In this document: positions 18,608-26,264 of the stretch, piece by piece
Numbering within the stretch: position 1 is the first letter of the stretch
Layout: the number at the start of each line of letters is the position of its first letter
NCBI RefSeq assembly: GCF_001179845.1
Contig: NZ_CVSB01000063.1
Coordinates: 1-45,952 of the forward strand
Direction of reading: 5' to 3'
Length of the DNA: 45,952 nucleotides
Origin: Candidatus Pelagibacter communis
Lineage (GTDB): Bacteria > Pseudomonadota > Alphaproteobacteria > Pelagibacterales > Pelagibacteraceae
Made by a program: the position numbers and the translations under genes
Notes under the pieces: generated by a model
What the model saw: only the letters and a program-made list of their open reading frames with translations
Database searches by the model: none
What the model was told of the DNA's origin: nothing

Positions 18608-18668
18608 TCCTCACTTTTTTAGTGCTTTAGCTTTATGCTAGGTGCACAATATAGTTCAACTACCTTGC
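18608..18668 (-). promoter_or_regulatory. SAM-V-like riboswitch aptamer next to the start of the methyltransferase gene
   Basis: Read on the minus strand: arm GCAAGG (18668-18663), a loop starting GTTGAAC and ending ATTGTGC, partner arm CCTAGC (18642-18637, one A-A mismatch), then ATAAAGCTAAAGCAC. GCAC (18625-18622) can pair with GTGC in the loop (18647-18644) to form a pseudoknot. The loop and the AUAAA-GCUAAA segment resemble the SAM-II core. Downstream, CACT (18624-18621) can instead pair with AGTG (18615-18612), which touches the ribosome site GAGGA. SAM-V is known from marine bacteria as a SAM-II-like class acting on translation; class assignment here is by resemblance only. Confidence 0.55.
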
Positions 18669-18689
18669 TTATTTGATTATTTTGGGATT

Positions 18690-18731
18690 TCCATTTTAGC
18701 AGTTTATGCCCGCAATAGGATCAAATCGGCA
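18690..18731 (-). promoter_or_regulatory. SAM-II riboswitch aptamer
   Basis: On the minus strand: P1 arm TGCC (18731-18728), loop GATTTGATCCTATTGCG (18727-18711), P1 partner GGCA (18710-18707), then TAAACTGCTAAAATGGA (18706-18690). The loop closely matches the SAM-II loop I recall from the solved aptamer (GATTTAACCGTATTGC), and the 3' part keeps AUAAA and GCUAAAA. Pseudoknot pairing is TCC (18720-18718) with GGA (18692-18690), where the reference has ACC with GGG or GGU, consistent with covariation. It precedes the homocysteine methyltransferase gene, a logical SAM-repressed target. Confidence 0.75.
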
Positions 18732-18765
18732 ACTATCTTTTAATTGATAAATGAATGTTTGTAAA

Positions 18766-19356
18766 CTATTTATCTAAAATAATTTTAGCATTAAAAGAAA
18801 AAGATCTCCTTTCAGCATTAATATTAAATGGATATGCAGTATGCATCAAATAGTTTGGAAAAATTATTAAGTCCCTTTCTTTAGGTACAATATTAAAAAT
18901 ACTTCTGCTCAAAAAACCTCTTTGTCCATTTATAAAATCAATTGTGCCGTTAGTCTTATCTTTTTTGTTTATTAAAAATTTATTTTTAGTCATATCTTTT
19001 GGTACTTTTAAATAACCAACGCCAGATAAATCTCCATCATGATAATGGATAGGGTTATATTCATCTTTAAATTGACTAACTACCCATAAATTTAATATTT
19101 TTATATTTTTAACTTTTTTAATTTTTTCATTTTTAAGAAAATCTTTGATATTTTTTTTTATTTCTCTCTCTAAATTCTTTTTTATAAAATTATTTGAAAT
19201 TTTAATTTCTTTTTTAATTTGACTGGCTAATTTAGAACTATAATCATTATTTTTTGTTAAAACTTTATTATCAATCTCTTTATTCAAGATATTTAAAAAT
19301 TTCTTTGAAATTTTTGTCTTTCCAATTGATGGACCAAAAGGCTTAATATTTTTCAT
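18766..19356 (-). CDS. Putative 2-oxoglutarate/Fe(II) oxygenase-like protein
   Basis: Protein of 196 residues resembling the small 2OG-Fe(II) oxygenase group of marine bacteria and phages. The iron facial triad is plausible as His and Asp in HYHDGD (about residues 110-115) and a distal His in LMHTAYPF, followed by the 2-oxoglutarate Arg in ERRSFSFN. The N-terminal 90 residues are Lys/Asn-rich and not recognised. The substrate is unknown. Its stop is about 34 bases upstream of the SAM-II aptamer, so the promoter for the methyltransferase gene lies in this short gap or inside this gene's end. Confidence 0.7.
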   Translation of the reverse strand: MKNIKPFGPSIGKTKISKKFLNILNKEIDNKVLTKNNDYSSKLASQIKKEIKISNNFIKKNLEREIKKNIKDFLKNEKIKKVKNIKILNLWVVSQFKDEYNPIHYHDGDLSGVGYLKVPKDMTKNKFLINKKDKTNGTIDFINGQRGFLSRSIFNIVPKERDLIIFPNYLMHTAYPFNINAERRSFSFNAKIILDK

Positions 19357-19392
19357 AATGCTTAGATATATTAAAAGGATATTTATTCAAGA

Positions 19393-20139
19393 TTAAGCAA
19401 TAAGTTTAATTCCCATTCTTATTGCGACAAAAATTACAAGAAAAGAAGTTAGTAGAGCTAAAATTTTATTCGATAAAAATTTAATGTTTAATAAGCTACC
19501 AATTTGTCCTCCAATAAGCACCGCTAAAAACAATGGCCAATAGTTAGTAACCTGATGTAAAACCTGATCTTTTGTCAACTGTCCAGCTATCCCAAAGATA
19601 GAATTGATTAAAATAAACAAAGATGCACTACTGGTGATATGTCTAGGGTATCCAGCTTTCATTAAAAATAGAAGAGGGCTTAAAAAAATTCCTCCGCCAA
19701 TTCCTACTAACCCTGACATAAAGCCAATTATCGATCCAATGGAAATTGAGATTAATCTTGGTATTTTATTAATTTTAACTTGCTCTTTATTAAAAGATTT
19801 ACTTTCAATTAATAAAAAAATTCCTGCGACCAACAAAACACAAAATAATAAAATCTCAAATAAACTTTTTTCAATTTTTATTGATCCTCCAATAAAGGCA
19901 AAAGGTATGGAGCCAATTAAATAAGGAAAAAGTAAATTAAAGTTTATATTCTTAGATCTTATAAAATTAATAGAATTACCAGATACAACAATAATATTAC
20001 ATACAAGGGCTATAACTGGAAATATTGTGTAAGGCACACCCCAAATTAAAAGTAATGCGAGATATGTTGAGCCTCCCCCAAAACCAACACTTGAGTATAT
20101 TAATGCAGTTACAAAGAAAAGAATTGATAATATAATCAT
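19393..20139 (-). CDS. TauE/SafE-family membrane exporter
   Basis: Inner-membrane protein of 248 residues with about seven to eight hydrophobic segments and the two TauE repeat motifs: SSVGFGGGSTYLALLL near the N-terminus and GLVGIGGGIFLSPLL in the second half. Family members move sulfite, sulfoacetate or other small organic anions; the substrate here is not known. The start is only nine bases from the divergent moaB start, so both promoters must be very compact or lie inside the opposite gene. Confidence 0.85.
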   Translation of the reverse strand: MIILSILFFVTALIYSSVGFGGGSTYLALLLIWGVPYTIFPVIALVCNIIVVSGNSINFIRSKNINFNLLFPYLIGSIPFAFIGGSIKIEKSLFEILLFCVLLVAGIFLLIESKSFNKEQVKINKIPRLISISIGSIIGFMSGLVGIGGGIFLSPLLFLMKAGYPRHITSSASLFILINSIFGIAGQLTKDQVLHQVTNYWPLFLAVLIGGQIGSLLNIKFLSNKILALLTSFLVIFVAIRMGIKLIA

Positions 20140-20148
20140 TTTTAAATT

Positions 20149-20649
20149 ATGGATGTAAATATAGCTTTATTAACTGTAACAGATACAAGAACATTTGATA
20201 ATGATAAATCGGGTGCAATCTTGGTTGAAAAAATTAAAGAAGCTAAACATCAATTAATTGATAGAAAAATTTGTAAAGACAATAAAGAAGATATTGTAAA
20301 AATTTTAAAAGAATGGACTAATCAAAAAGATATAGATGTGATTATAACTACGGGAGGAACAGGTCTTACTGGAAGAGATATAACTCCTGAAGCGATTGAT
20401 GAAATTGCAGATAAACATATACCTGGATTTGGGGAGGTTTTTAGAACAATAAGTCTAAAAACAGTTGGAACATCATCTATACAATCTAGAGCTTGTGCAG
20501 TTTTATCCAATGGAAAATATGTATTTGCATTACCTGGATCTTCTGGAGGTGTTACTGATGCATGGGATGGAATATTAAAGCATCAACTAGATATTAATCA
20601 CAAACCTTGTAATTTTGTTGAATTATTTCCTAGACTTAAGGAAAAATAA
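20149..20649 (+). CDS. moaB: Molybdopterin adenylyltransferase MoaB/MogA type
   Basis: Activates molybdopterin by adenylation before molybdenum insertion. The 166-residue protein opens with the family strand VNIALLTVTDTRT and has TTGGTGLTGRDITPEAI, GFGEVFR, SIQSRACAV and LPGSSGGV, all standard for MoaB. It begins the molybdenum island; moeA, the usual insertion partner, is not in the window. It abuts the converging DUF1244 gene: the stops are adjacent, over an AT-only palindrome. Confidence 0.92.
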   Translation: MDVNIALLTVTDTRTFDNDKSGAILVEKIKEAKHQLIDRKICKDNKEDIVKILKEWTNQKDIDVIITTGGTGLTGRDITPEAIDEIADKHIPGFGEVFRTISLKTVGTSSIQSRACAVLSNGKYVFALPGSSGGVTDAWDGILKHQLDINHKPCNFVELFPRLKEK

Positions 20650-20895
20650 TTATTTTTGATATTTGTCTTTCCATTCAGAGTAAGGCATTCCATAAACATG
20701 CTCTCTTGCATCAGGATCAGAAATTTCAATTCCTTTTTTTCCCGCCTCTTCTCTGTACCACTTAGAAAGACAGTTTCTACAAAAACCTGCAAGATTCATC
20801 AGATCTATATTTTGTACATCTTTTCTTTCTCTAAGATGAGATATAAGCCTTTCGAATGCTGCAGACTGTAATTCTTTTTTTGTATTTTCGTCCAT
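20650..20895 (-). CDS. DUF1244 family protein
   Basis: Small 81-residue protein that matches the alphaproteobacterial DUF1244 family in layout: an FERLISHLRER segment, the Cys-containing NLAGFCRNCLSKWYREEA, and the ending REHVYGMPYSEWKDKY. The two Cys (CRNC) might bind metal. The function is not established. It is divergent from coxG with 21 bases between starts, so it may share control with the hydroxylase operon; a link to molybdenum metabolism is only positional. Confidence 0.85.
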   Translation of the reverse strand: MDENTKKELQSAAFERLISHLRERKDVQNIDLMNLAGFCRNCLSKWYREEAGKKGIEISDPDAREHVYGMPYSEWKDKYQK

Positions 20896-20916
20896 AATTT
20901 ATTATATGTTTAATTT

Positions 20917-21483
20917 ATGAAATTAACAGGATCTTATAAAATTAATTTGGAGAAACAAAAAGTTTGGGATGCTTTAAATGATCCAGAAATACTAAAACAA
21001 GCAATCCCTGGGTGTGAAGAGTTTAATAAAAAATCTGACACTGAATTTTCTGCAAAAGCTACAAATAAAATTGGACCTTTTAATGCTACATTTTCTGGTG
21101 ACATTGAATTGAAAGATTTGAATCCTCCTAATAGTTATAAGATTTCAGGATCTGGAAATTCTTTAGTTGGTTTTGCTTCAGGAGAAGCTGAAGTTAAACT
21201 TGAAGATACAGACAAAGGAACAAATTTAATTTATTCCGTTGAAGCACAAGTAGGTGGTAAAATTGCACAGGTAGGCTCAAGACTTATTGATATGACAGCA
21301 AAAAAGATGGCAGATATTTTTTTTGGTAAATTTTCTGAATTAATTTCTTCTGAAAAAAATGAATCAATTGAGATAGCCGAGACTGTCGACCAAAAAGTAC
21401 CTGTGTCAAAAATTAATTATAGATATTTAACAGCCGCAGTAGTTCTAGGAATTTTCTTAATTTATTGGATGTTTTTAAAATAA
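20917..21483 (+). CDS. coxG: CoxG-like SRPBCC protein with C-terminal membrane anchor
   Basis: Protein of 188 residues: an SRPBCC/CoxG domain (residues about 1-145; opening MKLTGSYKINLEKQKVWDAL, with IPGCEEF and SGSGNSLVGFASGEA) followed by a linker and a hydrophobic C-terminal segment (about 168-187) that would anchor it to the membrane. Recent work on CO dehydrogenases describes CoxG as a membrane-anchored quinone carrier for the hydroxylase; the same architecture is seen here. It precedes coxS by 96 bases. That gap holds a small hairpin (TCTAGT-CTT-ACTAGA, 21486-21500) that could be a weak terminator. Confidence 0.88.
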   Translation: MKLTGSYKINLEKQKVWDALNDPEILKQAIPGCEEFNKKSDTEFSAKATNKIGPFNATFSGDIELKDLNPPNSYKISGSGNSLVGFASGEAEVKLEDTDKGTNLIYSVEAQVGGKIAQVGSRLIDMTAKKMADIFFGKFSELISSEKNESIEIAETVDQKVPVSKINYRYLTAAVVLGIFLIYWMFLK

Positions 21484-21579
21484 ATTCTAGTCTTACTAGA
21501 GTTTAAATTTGATAGTTGCCTTTACATTCCCAAAATGATTAAATCTTAAAGGGTAAAGATATTAATTAAAGGAGAGATT

Positions 21580-22041
21580 ATGGGTAAAATTTCACTAGAA
21601 GTTAATGGAAGAAAAGTCGAAAAAGAAGCATCAGATAACACTTTACTATCTACATTTTTAAGAGAGCATTTACAGTTAACAGGTACACATATTGGATGTG
21701 ACACTAGTCAATGCGGAGCATGTGTAGTTCATGTTGATGGAAATTCTTTAAAAAGTTGTACGGCTTTAGCAGCTGACGTTAATGGATCAAAAGTTACAAC
21801 AATTGAGGGTTTAGAAACAAATGGAAAAATGCATCCAATGCAGGAAGCGTTCAAAAAACTTCATGGCTTACAGTGTGGTTTTTGTACTCCAGGAATGGTT
21901 ATGAGCGCAGTTGATCTTTTGCAAAAAAATAAAAAACCATCAGATACAGAAATTAGAGATTGGTTAGAGGGAAATATTTGTAGATGTACTGGTTATCAAA
22001 ATATTGTTTCAGCTGTTAAAGAAGCAGCAACAAAAATGTAA
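21580..22041 (+). CDS. coxS: Molybdenum hydroxylase small subunit, two [2Fe-2S] clusters
   Basis: Electron-transfer subunit of a xanthine oxidase-family enzyme, 153 residues. The plant ferredoxin-type cluster uses Cys in [13 protein letters not shown] plus a later LKSC (residues about 40-60), and the second cluster uses CGFCTPGMV and [10 protein letters not shown]. No Tat or other signal peptide is present, so the enzyme is cytoplasmic. A strong ribosome site GGAGAG precedes the ATG. It is the first gene of the S-L-M operon. Confidence 0.95.
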   Translation: MGKISLEVNGRKVEKEASDNTLLSTFLREHLQLTGTHIGCDTSQCGACVVHVDGNSLKSCTALAADVNGSKVTTIEGLETNGKMHPMQEAFKKLHGLQCGFCTPGMVMSAVDLLQKNKKPSDTEIRDWLEGNICRCTGYQNIVSAVKEAATKM

Positions 22042-22061
22042 TTTTAAGGAGGAAAAAGAAA

Positions 22062-24440
22062 ATGGCAAGTTTAGTAGGTTCTAGAGTTGAGAGAAAAGAG
22101 GATAAAAGATTTTTAACTGGTAAAGGCAGGTACACAGCAGATATTAATTTAGCAAATCAAACTTACGCGATTTTTGTTAGGTCTCCACATGCAAGAGCAT
22201 CTATTAAAAAAATAAATATCGATAAAGCTTTAAAATCATCAGGAGTAGTAAGCATACTTACAGGCAAAGAAATAGCAGATGATAAAATTGGAGGTTTGAT
22301 TGCGGGTTGGGCGATTAGAAGTGAAGACGGTACAGAAATGAAATGTCCTGGAAATCCTCCGCTAGCTAAAGATAATGTAAATTTTGTTGGAGATCCTGTT
22401 GCAGTTGTAATTGCTGAAAGTTTAGCAGAAGCAAAAGATGCTGCAGAAAAAGTTGAAGTTGATTACAAAATATTAAAAGCAGTCACAAGTACTGCAGATG
22501 CTATGAATGGAGATACTATTCATGAAGGCATCGATAAAAATCTTTGTTTTGACTGGTTATTAGGGGATAGACAAAAAGTTAAAGAAGCATTTGATAAGGC
22601 TGATAAAGTAATTTCTATTGATATCATTAATAATAGATTAATTCCAAATGCAATGGAGCCAAGAGCATGTGTAGCTGATTACAATGCAGCATCTGAAGAG
22701 ATCACTTTATACACAACAAGTCAAAATCCACATTTATCAAGATTGATAATGTCTGCTTTTGGAAATGTAGCTCCTGAACACAAGTTAAGAGTTGTAGCTC
22801 CAGATGTTGGTGGTGGTTTTGGTTCAAAAATTAATGTCTATAACGAAGATATTGTTTGTAGCTGGGCAGCTAAAAAAATTAATAGAGCTATAAAGTGGGT
22901 TGCAGAAAGATCAGAATCTTTTTTAACTGACATACATGGAAGAGATCATGTAACTCATGCAGAATTAGCGGTTACTAAAGATGGAAAGTTTCTTGGTTTT
23001 AAAAATGAGACCATAGCAAACCTTGGAGCTTATGCTCGAGTATTTGGTACAGTTACACCAACTTATTTATTTGGACCTTGTGCAACTGGGGTTTATGAAA
23101 TTCCGGCAGCTTATACAAATGTCAAAGCTGTATATACAAATACAGCTCCAGTAGATGCTTATAGAGGTGCAGGAAGACCAGAAGCTACATATACAATAGA
23201 AAGATTAGTTGAAAAAGCTTCCATGGAATTAGGGATAGATAAAACTGAACTTAGAATTAAAAATTTCCCTACAGCATTTCCTTTTAAACAAACATTAGTT
23301 CATACTGTAGATTCTGGCGATTATGTTGCTGGAATGGAAAAGGCAAAACAGATGGCAGACTACAAAGGTTTTGAGGCAAGAAGAAAAGAGTCTGAAGCCA
23401 AAGGAAAACTAAGAGGAATAGGTGTTACTTCATATTTTGAAGCATGTGGTATTGCTCCTTCAGCTGCTGTAATGTCTTTAGGATGTGGAGTTGGATTATG
23501 GGAATCTGCTGAGGTTAGATTTAATCCAACTGGACAAGTGACTGTTTATACAGGTTCACATAGTCATGGACAAAGTCACCAAACAACTTTTGCTCAAATA
23601 GCAGCGGATGAATTAGGTGTTCCAATAGAAAACATAGATATCGTTCATGGTGATACAGATAAAGGAACTTTCGGTATGGGAACATACGGTTCTAGGTCTT
23701 TAGCTGTTGGTGGTATTGCTATTGTCAATGCTTGTAAAAAAATAGTTGAAAAAGGTAAAAGAGTGACAGCAAAAATGTTAGAAGCAAATCCCGAAGACGT
23801 TGAGTTTAAAGATGGTGAATTTATTGTTTCTAAATCAAATAAAAAGAAAACAATAGGAGAAGTAGCTTTTGCTTGTTATTTACCTGGTGTAAGAGATGAA
23901 ATGAAATCTCCATTACCAGAGGGTGATGAGCCTGGTTTAAAAGAAACTTCTTTTTATGATCCTTCAAACTTTTCTTTCCCAGCAGGAACACATATTGCAG
24001 AAGTTGAGATAGACCCTGAAACAGGACATGTGAAGCTTGAAAAATATACAGCTTGTGATGACTTTGGAAGAATAATTAATCCAATGGTTGTAGAGGGACA
24101 AGTTCATGGAGGTCTTGCTCAAGGTATAGGTCAAGCATTGTATGAAAACGCAGAGTATGATGAGACTGGTCAGTTGATGACAGGATCTTATATGGATTAT
24201 ACGATGCCACGTGCAGATAATTTTCCTGAGTTCAATATTGGATATACTTGCACACATGCAACCACAAATCCTTTAGGAGTTAAAGGTTGTGGAGAAGCTG
24301 GAGCTATAGCAGCACCACCAACAGTAATGAATGCTGTAATTGATGCTTTAGGTGGACAGGAAGTTACTATGCCAGCTACGGCGGAAAAAGTGTGGAAGGC
24401 TTGTAAAAATCTAAAAAAATCTAACTCAAAAGCAGCATAG
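22062..24440 (+). CDS. coxL: Molybdenum hydroxylase large subunit, form II CoxL-like
   Basis: Catalytic subunit of 792 residues holding the Mo-pterin cytosine dinucleotide. The cofactor segment GGGFGSKINVYNED and the catalytic Glu (about 745 in KGCGEAGAIAAPP) are intact. The active-site loop is AYRGAGR (about residues 365-371), which marks form II enzymes; true CO dehydrogenases (form I) carry AYxCSFR with the Cu-ligand Cys, missing here. CO oxidation is therefore unlikely to be its main job, and the physiological substrate of form II enzymes is generally unknown. The ribosome site AAGGAGG is strong. It sits between coxS and coxM. Confidence 0.93.
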   Translation: MASLVGSRVERKEDKRFLTGKGRYTADINLANQTYAIFVRSPHARASIKKINIDKALKSSGVVSILTGKEIADDKIGGLIAGWAIRSEDGTEMKCPGNPPLAKDNVNFVGDPVAVVIAESLAEAKDAAEKVEVDYKILKAVTSTADAMNGDTIHEGIDKNLCFDWLLGDRQKVKEAFDKADKVISIDIINNRLIPNAMEPRACVADYNAASEEITLYTTSQNPHLSRLIMSAFGNVAPEHKLRVVAPDVGGGFGSKINVYNEDIVCSWAAKKINRAIKWVAERSESFLTDIHGRDHVTHAELAVTKDGKFLGFKNETIANLGAYARVFGTVTPTYLFGPCATGVYEIPAAYTNVKAVYTNTAPVDAYRGAGRPEATYTIERLVEKASMELGIDKTELRIKNFPTAFPFKQTLVHTVDSGDYVAGMEKAKQMADYKGFEARRKESEAKGKLRGIGVTSYFEACGIAPSAAVMSLGCGVGLWESAEVRFNPTGQVTVYTGSHSHGQSHQTTFAQIAADELGVPIENIDIVHGDTDKGTFGMGTYGSRSLAVGGIAIVNACKKIVEKGKRVTAKMLEANPEDVEFKDGEFIVSKSNKKKTIGEVAFACYLPGVRDEMKSPLPEGDEPGLKETSFYDPSNFSFPAGTHIAEVEIDPETGHVKLEKYTACDDFGRIINPMVVEGQVHGGLAQGIGQALYENAEYDETGQLMTGSYMDYTMPRADNFPEFNIGYTCTHATTNPLGVKGCGEAGAIAAPPTVMNAVIDALGGQEVTMPATAEKVWKACKNLKKSNSKAA

Positions 24441-24447
24441 GAGGTTT

Positions 24448-25233
24448 ATGAAAGATTTTAATTATCATTCAGCAAAAGATAGTAAAGAAGCATCTAAACT
24501 TGCTTCATCTAATTCTGCTTTTTTAGCAGGAGGGATGACTACTATTCCTTCAATGAAGTTAGGGTTAGCCACTTATAAGGATTTAATTGATATAAAAAAT
24601 ATTAAAAAATTAAGTGGAATAAAAGTAAGTGGTAAATCAGTTATAATAGGAGCTGCAACTAAACATGTTGAAGTTGCCAATTCTAAAGATGTCAAAAAAG
24701 CAATTCCGTCATTGTCTAGTTTGGCTGAAGGAATTGGTGATCCACAAGTAAGAAATAGAGGAACTATAGGCGGTTCAATTGCAAATAACGATCCATCAGC
24801 TGATTATCCATCTGCATGTATAGCTTTAAATGCTACAATACATACTAACGAAAGAAAAATTGAAGCGTCAAAGTTTTTTAAAGGAATGTTCGAGACAGCA
24901 TTAAAAAAAGGTGAGTTAATTGAAGCTGTAGAATTTCAGATACCAGAAAAATCAAGCTATCAAAAACATCCTAATCCTGCATCCAGGTATGCAGTTGTAG
25001 GTGTGTATGTCGCAAAACATAAAAGTGATGTAAACGTTGCTGTTACAGGTGCAAAATCATGTGTTTATAATGATAAAGAAATGGCAAAAGCACTTTCAGG
25101 CAATTTTTCTTCTTCATCAATAGATGGAATGGATCTTGATAGTTCTGATATGAACTCAGATATCCATGCTTCTGCAGAGTATAGAGCTAGTTTAGTTGTC
25201 ACGCAGGCTAAAAAAGCCGTTGATGCTTGTTAG
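24448..25233 (+). CDS. coxM: Molybdenum hydroxylase FAD subunit
   Basis: FAD-binding middle subunit of 261 residues. The flavin motifs are AGGMTTIPSMKLGLA near residue 28 and TIGGSIANNDPSADYPSA near residue 108, the usual AGG/TIGG pair. It passes electrons from CoxS to an acceptor, possibly quinone through CoxG. The 7-base gap from coxL holds the AGGAGG ribosome site. It is slightly short of the roughly 285-residue norm, with the C-terminal domain compact but ending normally. Confidence 0.93.
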   Translation: MKDFNYHSAKDSKEASKLASSNSAFLAGGMTTIPSMKLGLATYKDLIDIKNIKKLSGIKVSGKSVIIGAATKHVEVANSKDVKKAIPSLSSLAEGIGDPQVRNRGTIGGSIANNDPSADYPSACIALNATIHTNERKIEASKFFKGMFETALKKGELIEAVEFQIPEKSSYQKHPNPASRYAVVGVYVAKHKSDVNVAVTGAKSCVYNDKEMAKALSGNFSSSSIDGMDLDSSDMNSDIHASAEYRASLVVTQAKKAVDAC

Positions 25234-25254
25234 TTAAAAACTATATTTTATCAG

Positions 25255-25584
25255 ATGAAAAATTCATTTGATGAGAAAATTTTAGACGAAGCTAAAGATT
25301 GGATTAAAGCTAATCAAAAAGTAGTTTTAGCAACAGTAATTCAAACCTGGGGATCTTCACCGAGACAAGTTGGTAGTAGAATGATTGTCAATGAAAAGGG
25401 AGATTTTTCAGGTTCTGTTTCTGGCGGATGTGTTGAGTCTGCAGTTGTAAGTGAATGCATGTCATTAATTAAAGATAACAAGCCTTGTAAAAAAATAGAA
25501 TTTAAAGTTTCAAACGAGAGTGCATGGGAAGTGGGACTCGCATGTGGTGGAGAAATTGCAGTATATATTGAGCAGATACACTAA
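25255..25584 (+). CDS. XdhC/CoxI family protein, N-terminal-domain half
   Basis: Protein of 109 residues corresponding to the N-terminal XdhC_CoxI domain: VLATVIQTWGSSPRQVGSRM then GDFSGSVSGGCVESAVVSE, and ending at GEIAVYIE. XdhC binds molybdopterin cytosine dinucleotide and helps replace an oxo by a sulfido ligand before insertion into the hydroxylase. The C-terminal Rossmann domain is encoded by the next gene in another frame with a one-base overlap, so the split is by gene organisation and both halves are intact. Confidence 0.88.
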   Translation: MKNSFDEKILDEAKDWIKANQKVVLATVIQTWGSSPRQVGSRMIVNEKGDFSGSVSGGCVESAVVSECMSLIKDNKPCKKIEFKVSNESAWEVGLACGGEIAVYIEQIH

Positions 25585-26264
25585 TGAAACTTAAAACACT
25601 TGAAGAAATTTTAAAAAAAAAATCATCAAAAACTGAGTTTGCAATTCTTACAAATTTAGAAAACGGGAATAGTGAGATTTATATACCTGGAACTTCTCCA
25701 GAAGGAGAGTTTTCAAAATACACAAACGAAATCGAAAAATTTTTTAAATCAAAAAAAAATGGGATTATAGAAAATTCAGAGATATTTGTTGAAACTTATA
25801 TAAAACCAATAAAAGTAATTATTGTTGGTGCTGTACATATTGCACAATACTTAGTTGATTTTGCAAAAAGTTTAAATTTTGAAATTAGCATCATAGACCC
25901 AAGAGGATATTTTGCATCTGAGCAAAGATTTCCTGATATTAAAGTTATTAATAAGTGGCCAAAAGAGGCTTTTGAAGAAATTGAAACAAATTCAAATACA
26001 GCCTTAATAGCTTTAACACACGATCCAAAAATAGATGATCCTGCTTTACAATTCGCTCTAAAGAATAAATTTTATTATATCGGAGCACTTGGTAGTAAAA
26101 AAACTCACGAAAACAGATGTCAAAGATTAAGTGAGGCTGGATTTACTAATGATGAAATCAATTCAATTCATGGACCAATTGGTATTAAACTTGGAGGTAA
26201 ATCTGCTCCAGAAATTGCTTTATCTATCATAGCTCAATTAGTTTCTGAAACTTATAAAAAGTGA
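25584..26264 (+). CDS. XdhC/CoxI family protein, Rossmann-domain half
   Basis: Protein of 226 residues with a short divergent N-terminus and an XdhC C-terminal Rossmann fold: PIKVIIVGAVHIAQYLVDFA (dinucleotide-type loop), DPRGYFASEQRFP, LTHDPKIDDPAL, and the conserved YYIGALGSKKTHENR with IHGPIGIKLGGKSAPEIALSI. It probably acts with the preceding half-protein in cofactor sulfuration. It overlaps that gene by one base and mocA by four. Confidence 0.88.
   Translation: MKLKTLEEILKKKSSKTEFAILTNLENGNSEIYIPGTSPEGEFSKYTNEIEKFFKSKKNGIIENSEIFVETYIKPIKVIIVGAVHIAQYLVDFAKSLNFEISIIDPRGYFASEQRFPDIKVINKWPKEAFEEIETNSNTALIALTHDPKIDDPALQFALKNKFYYIGALGSKKTHENRCQRLSEAGFTNDEINSIHGPIGIKLGGKSAPEIALSIIAQLVSETYKK

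Noticed and set aside
20642..20657. Perfect palindrome AAAAATAATTATTTTT at the moaB/DUF1244 junction as a bidirectional terminator
   Set aside because: It has no G or C, so the hairpin would be very weak, and such palindromes are expected by chance in this composition.
21580..25233. Aerobic carbon monoxide dehydrogenase
   Set aside because: The active loop is AYRGAGR (form II) without the Cys needed for the Cu-Mo site, and coxD/E/F are absent. Listed as a form II hydroxylase.
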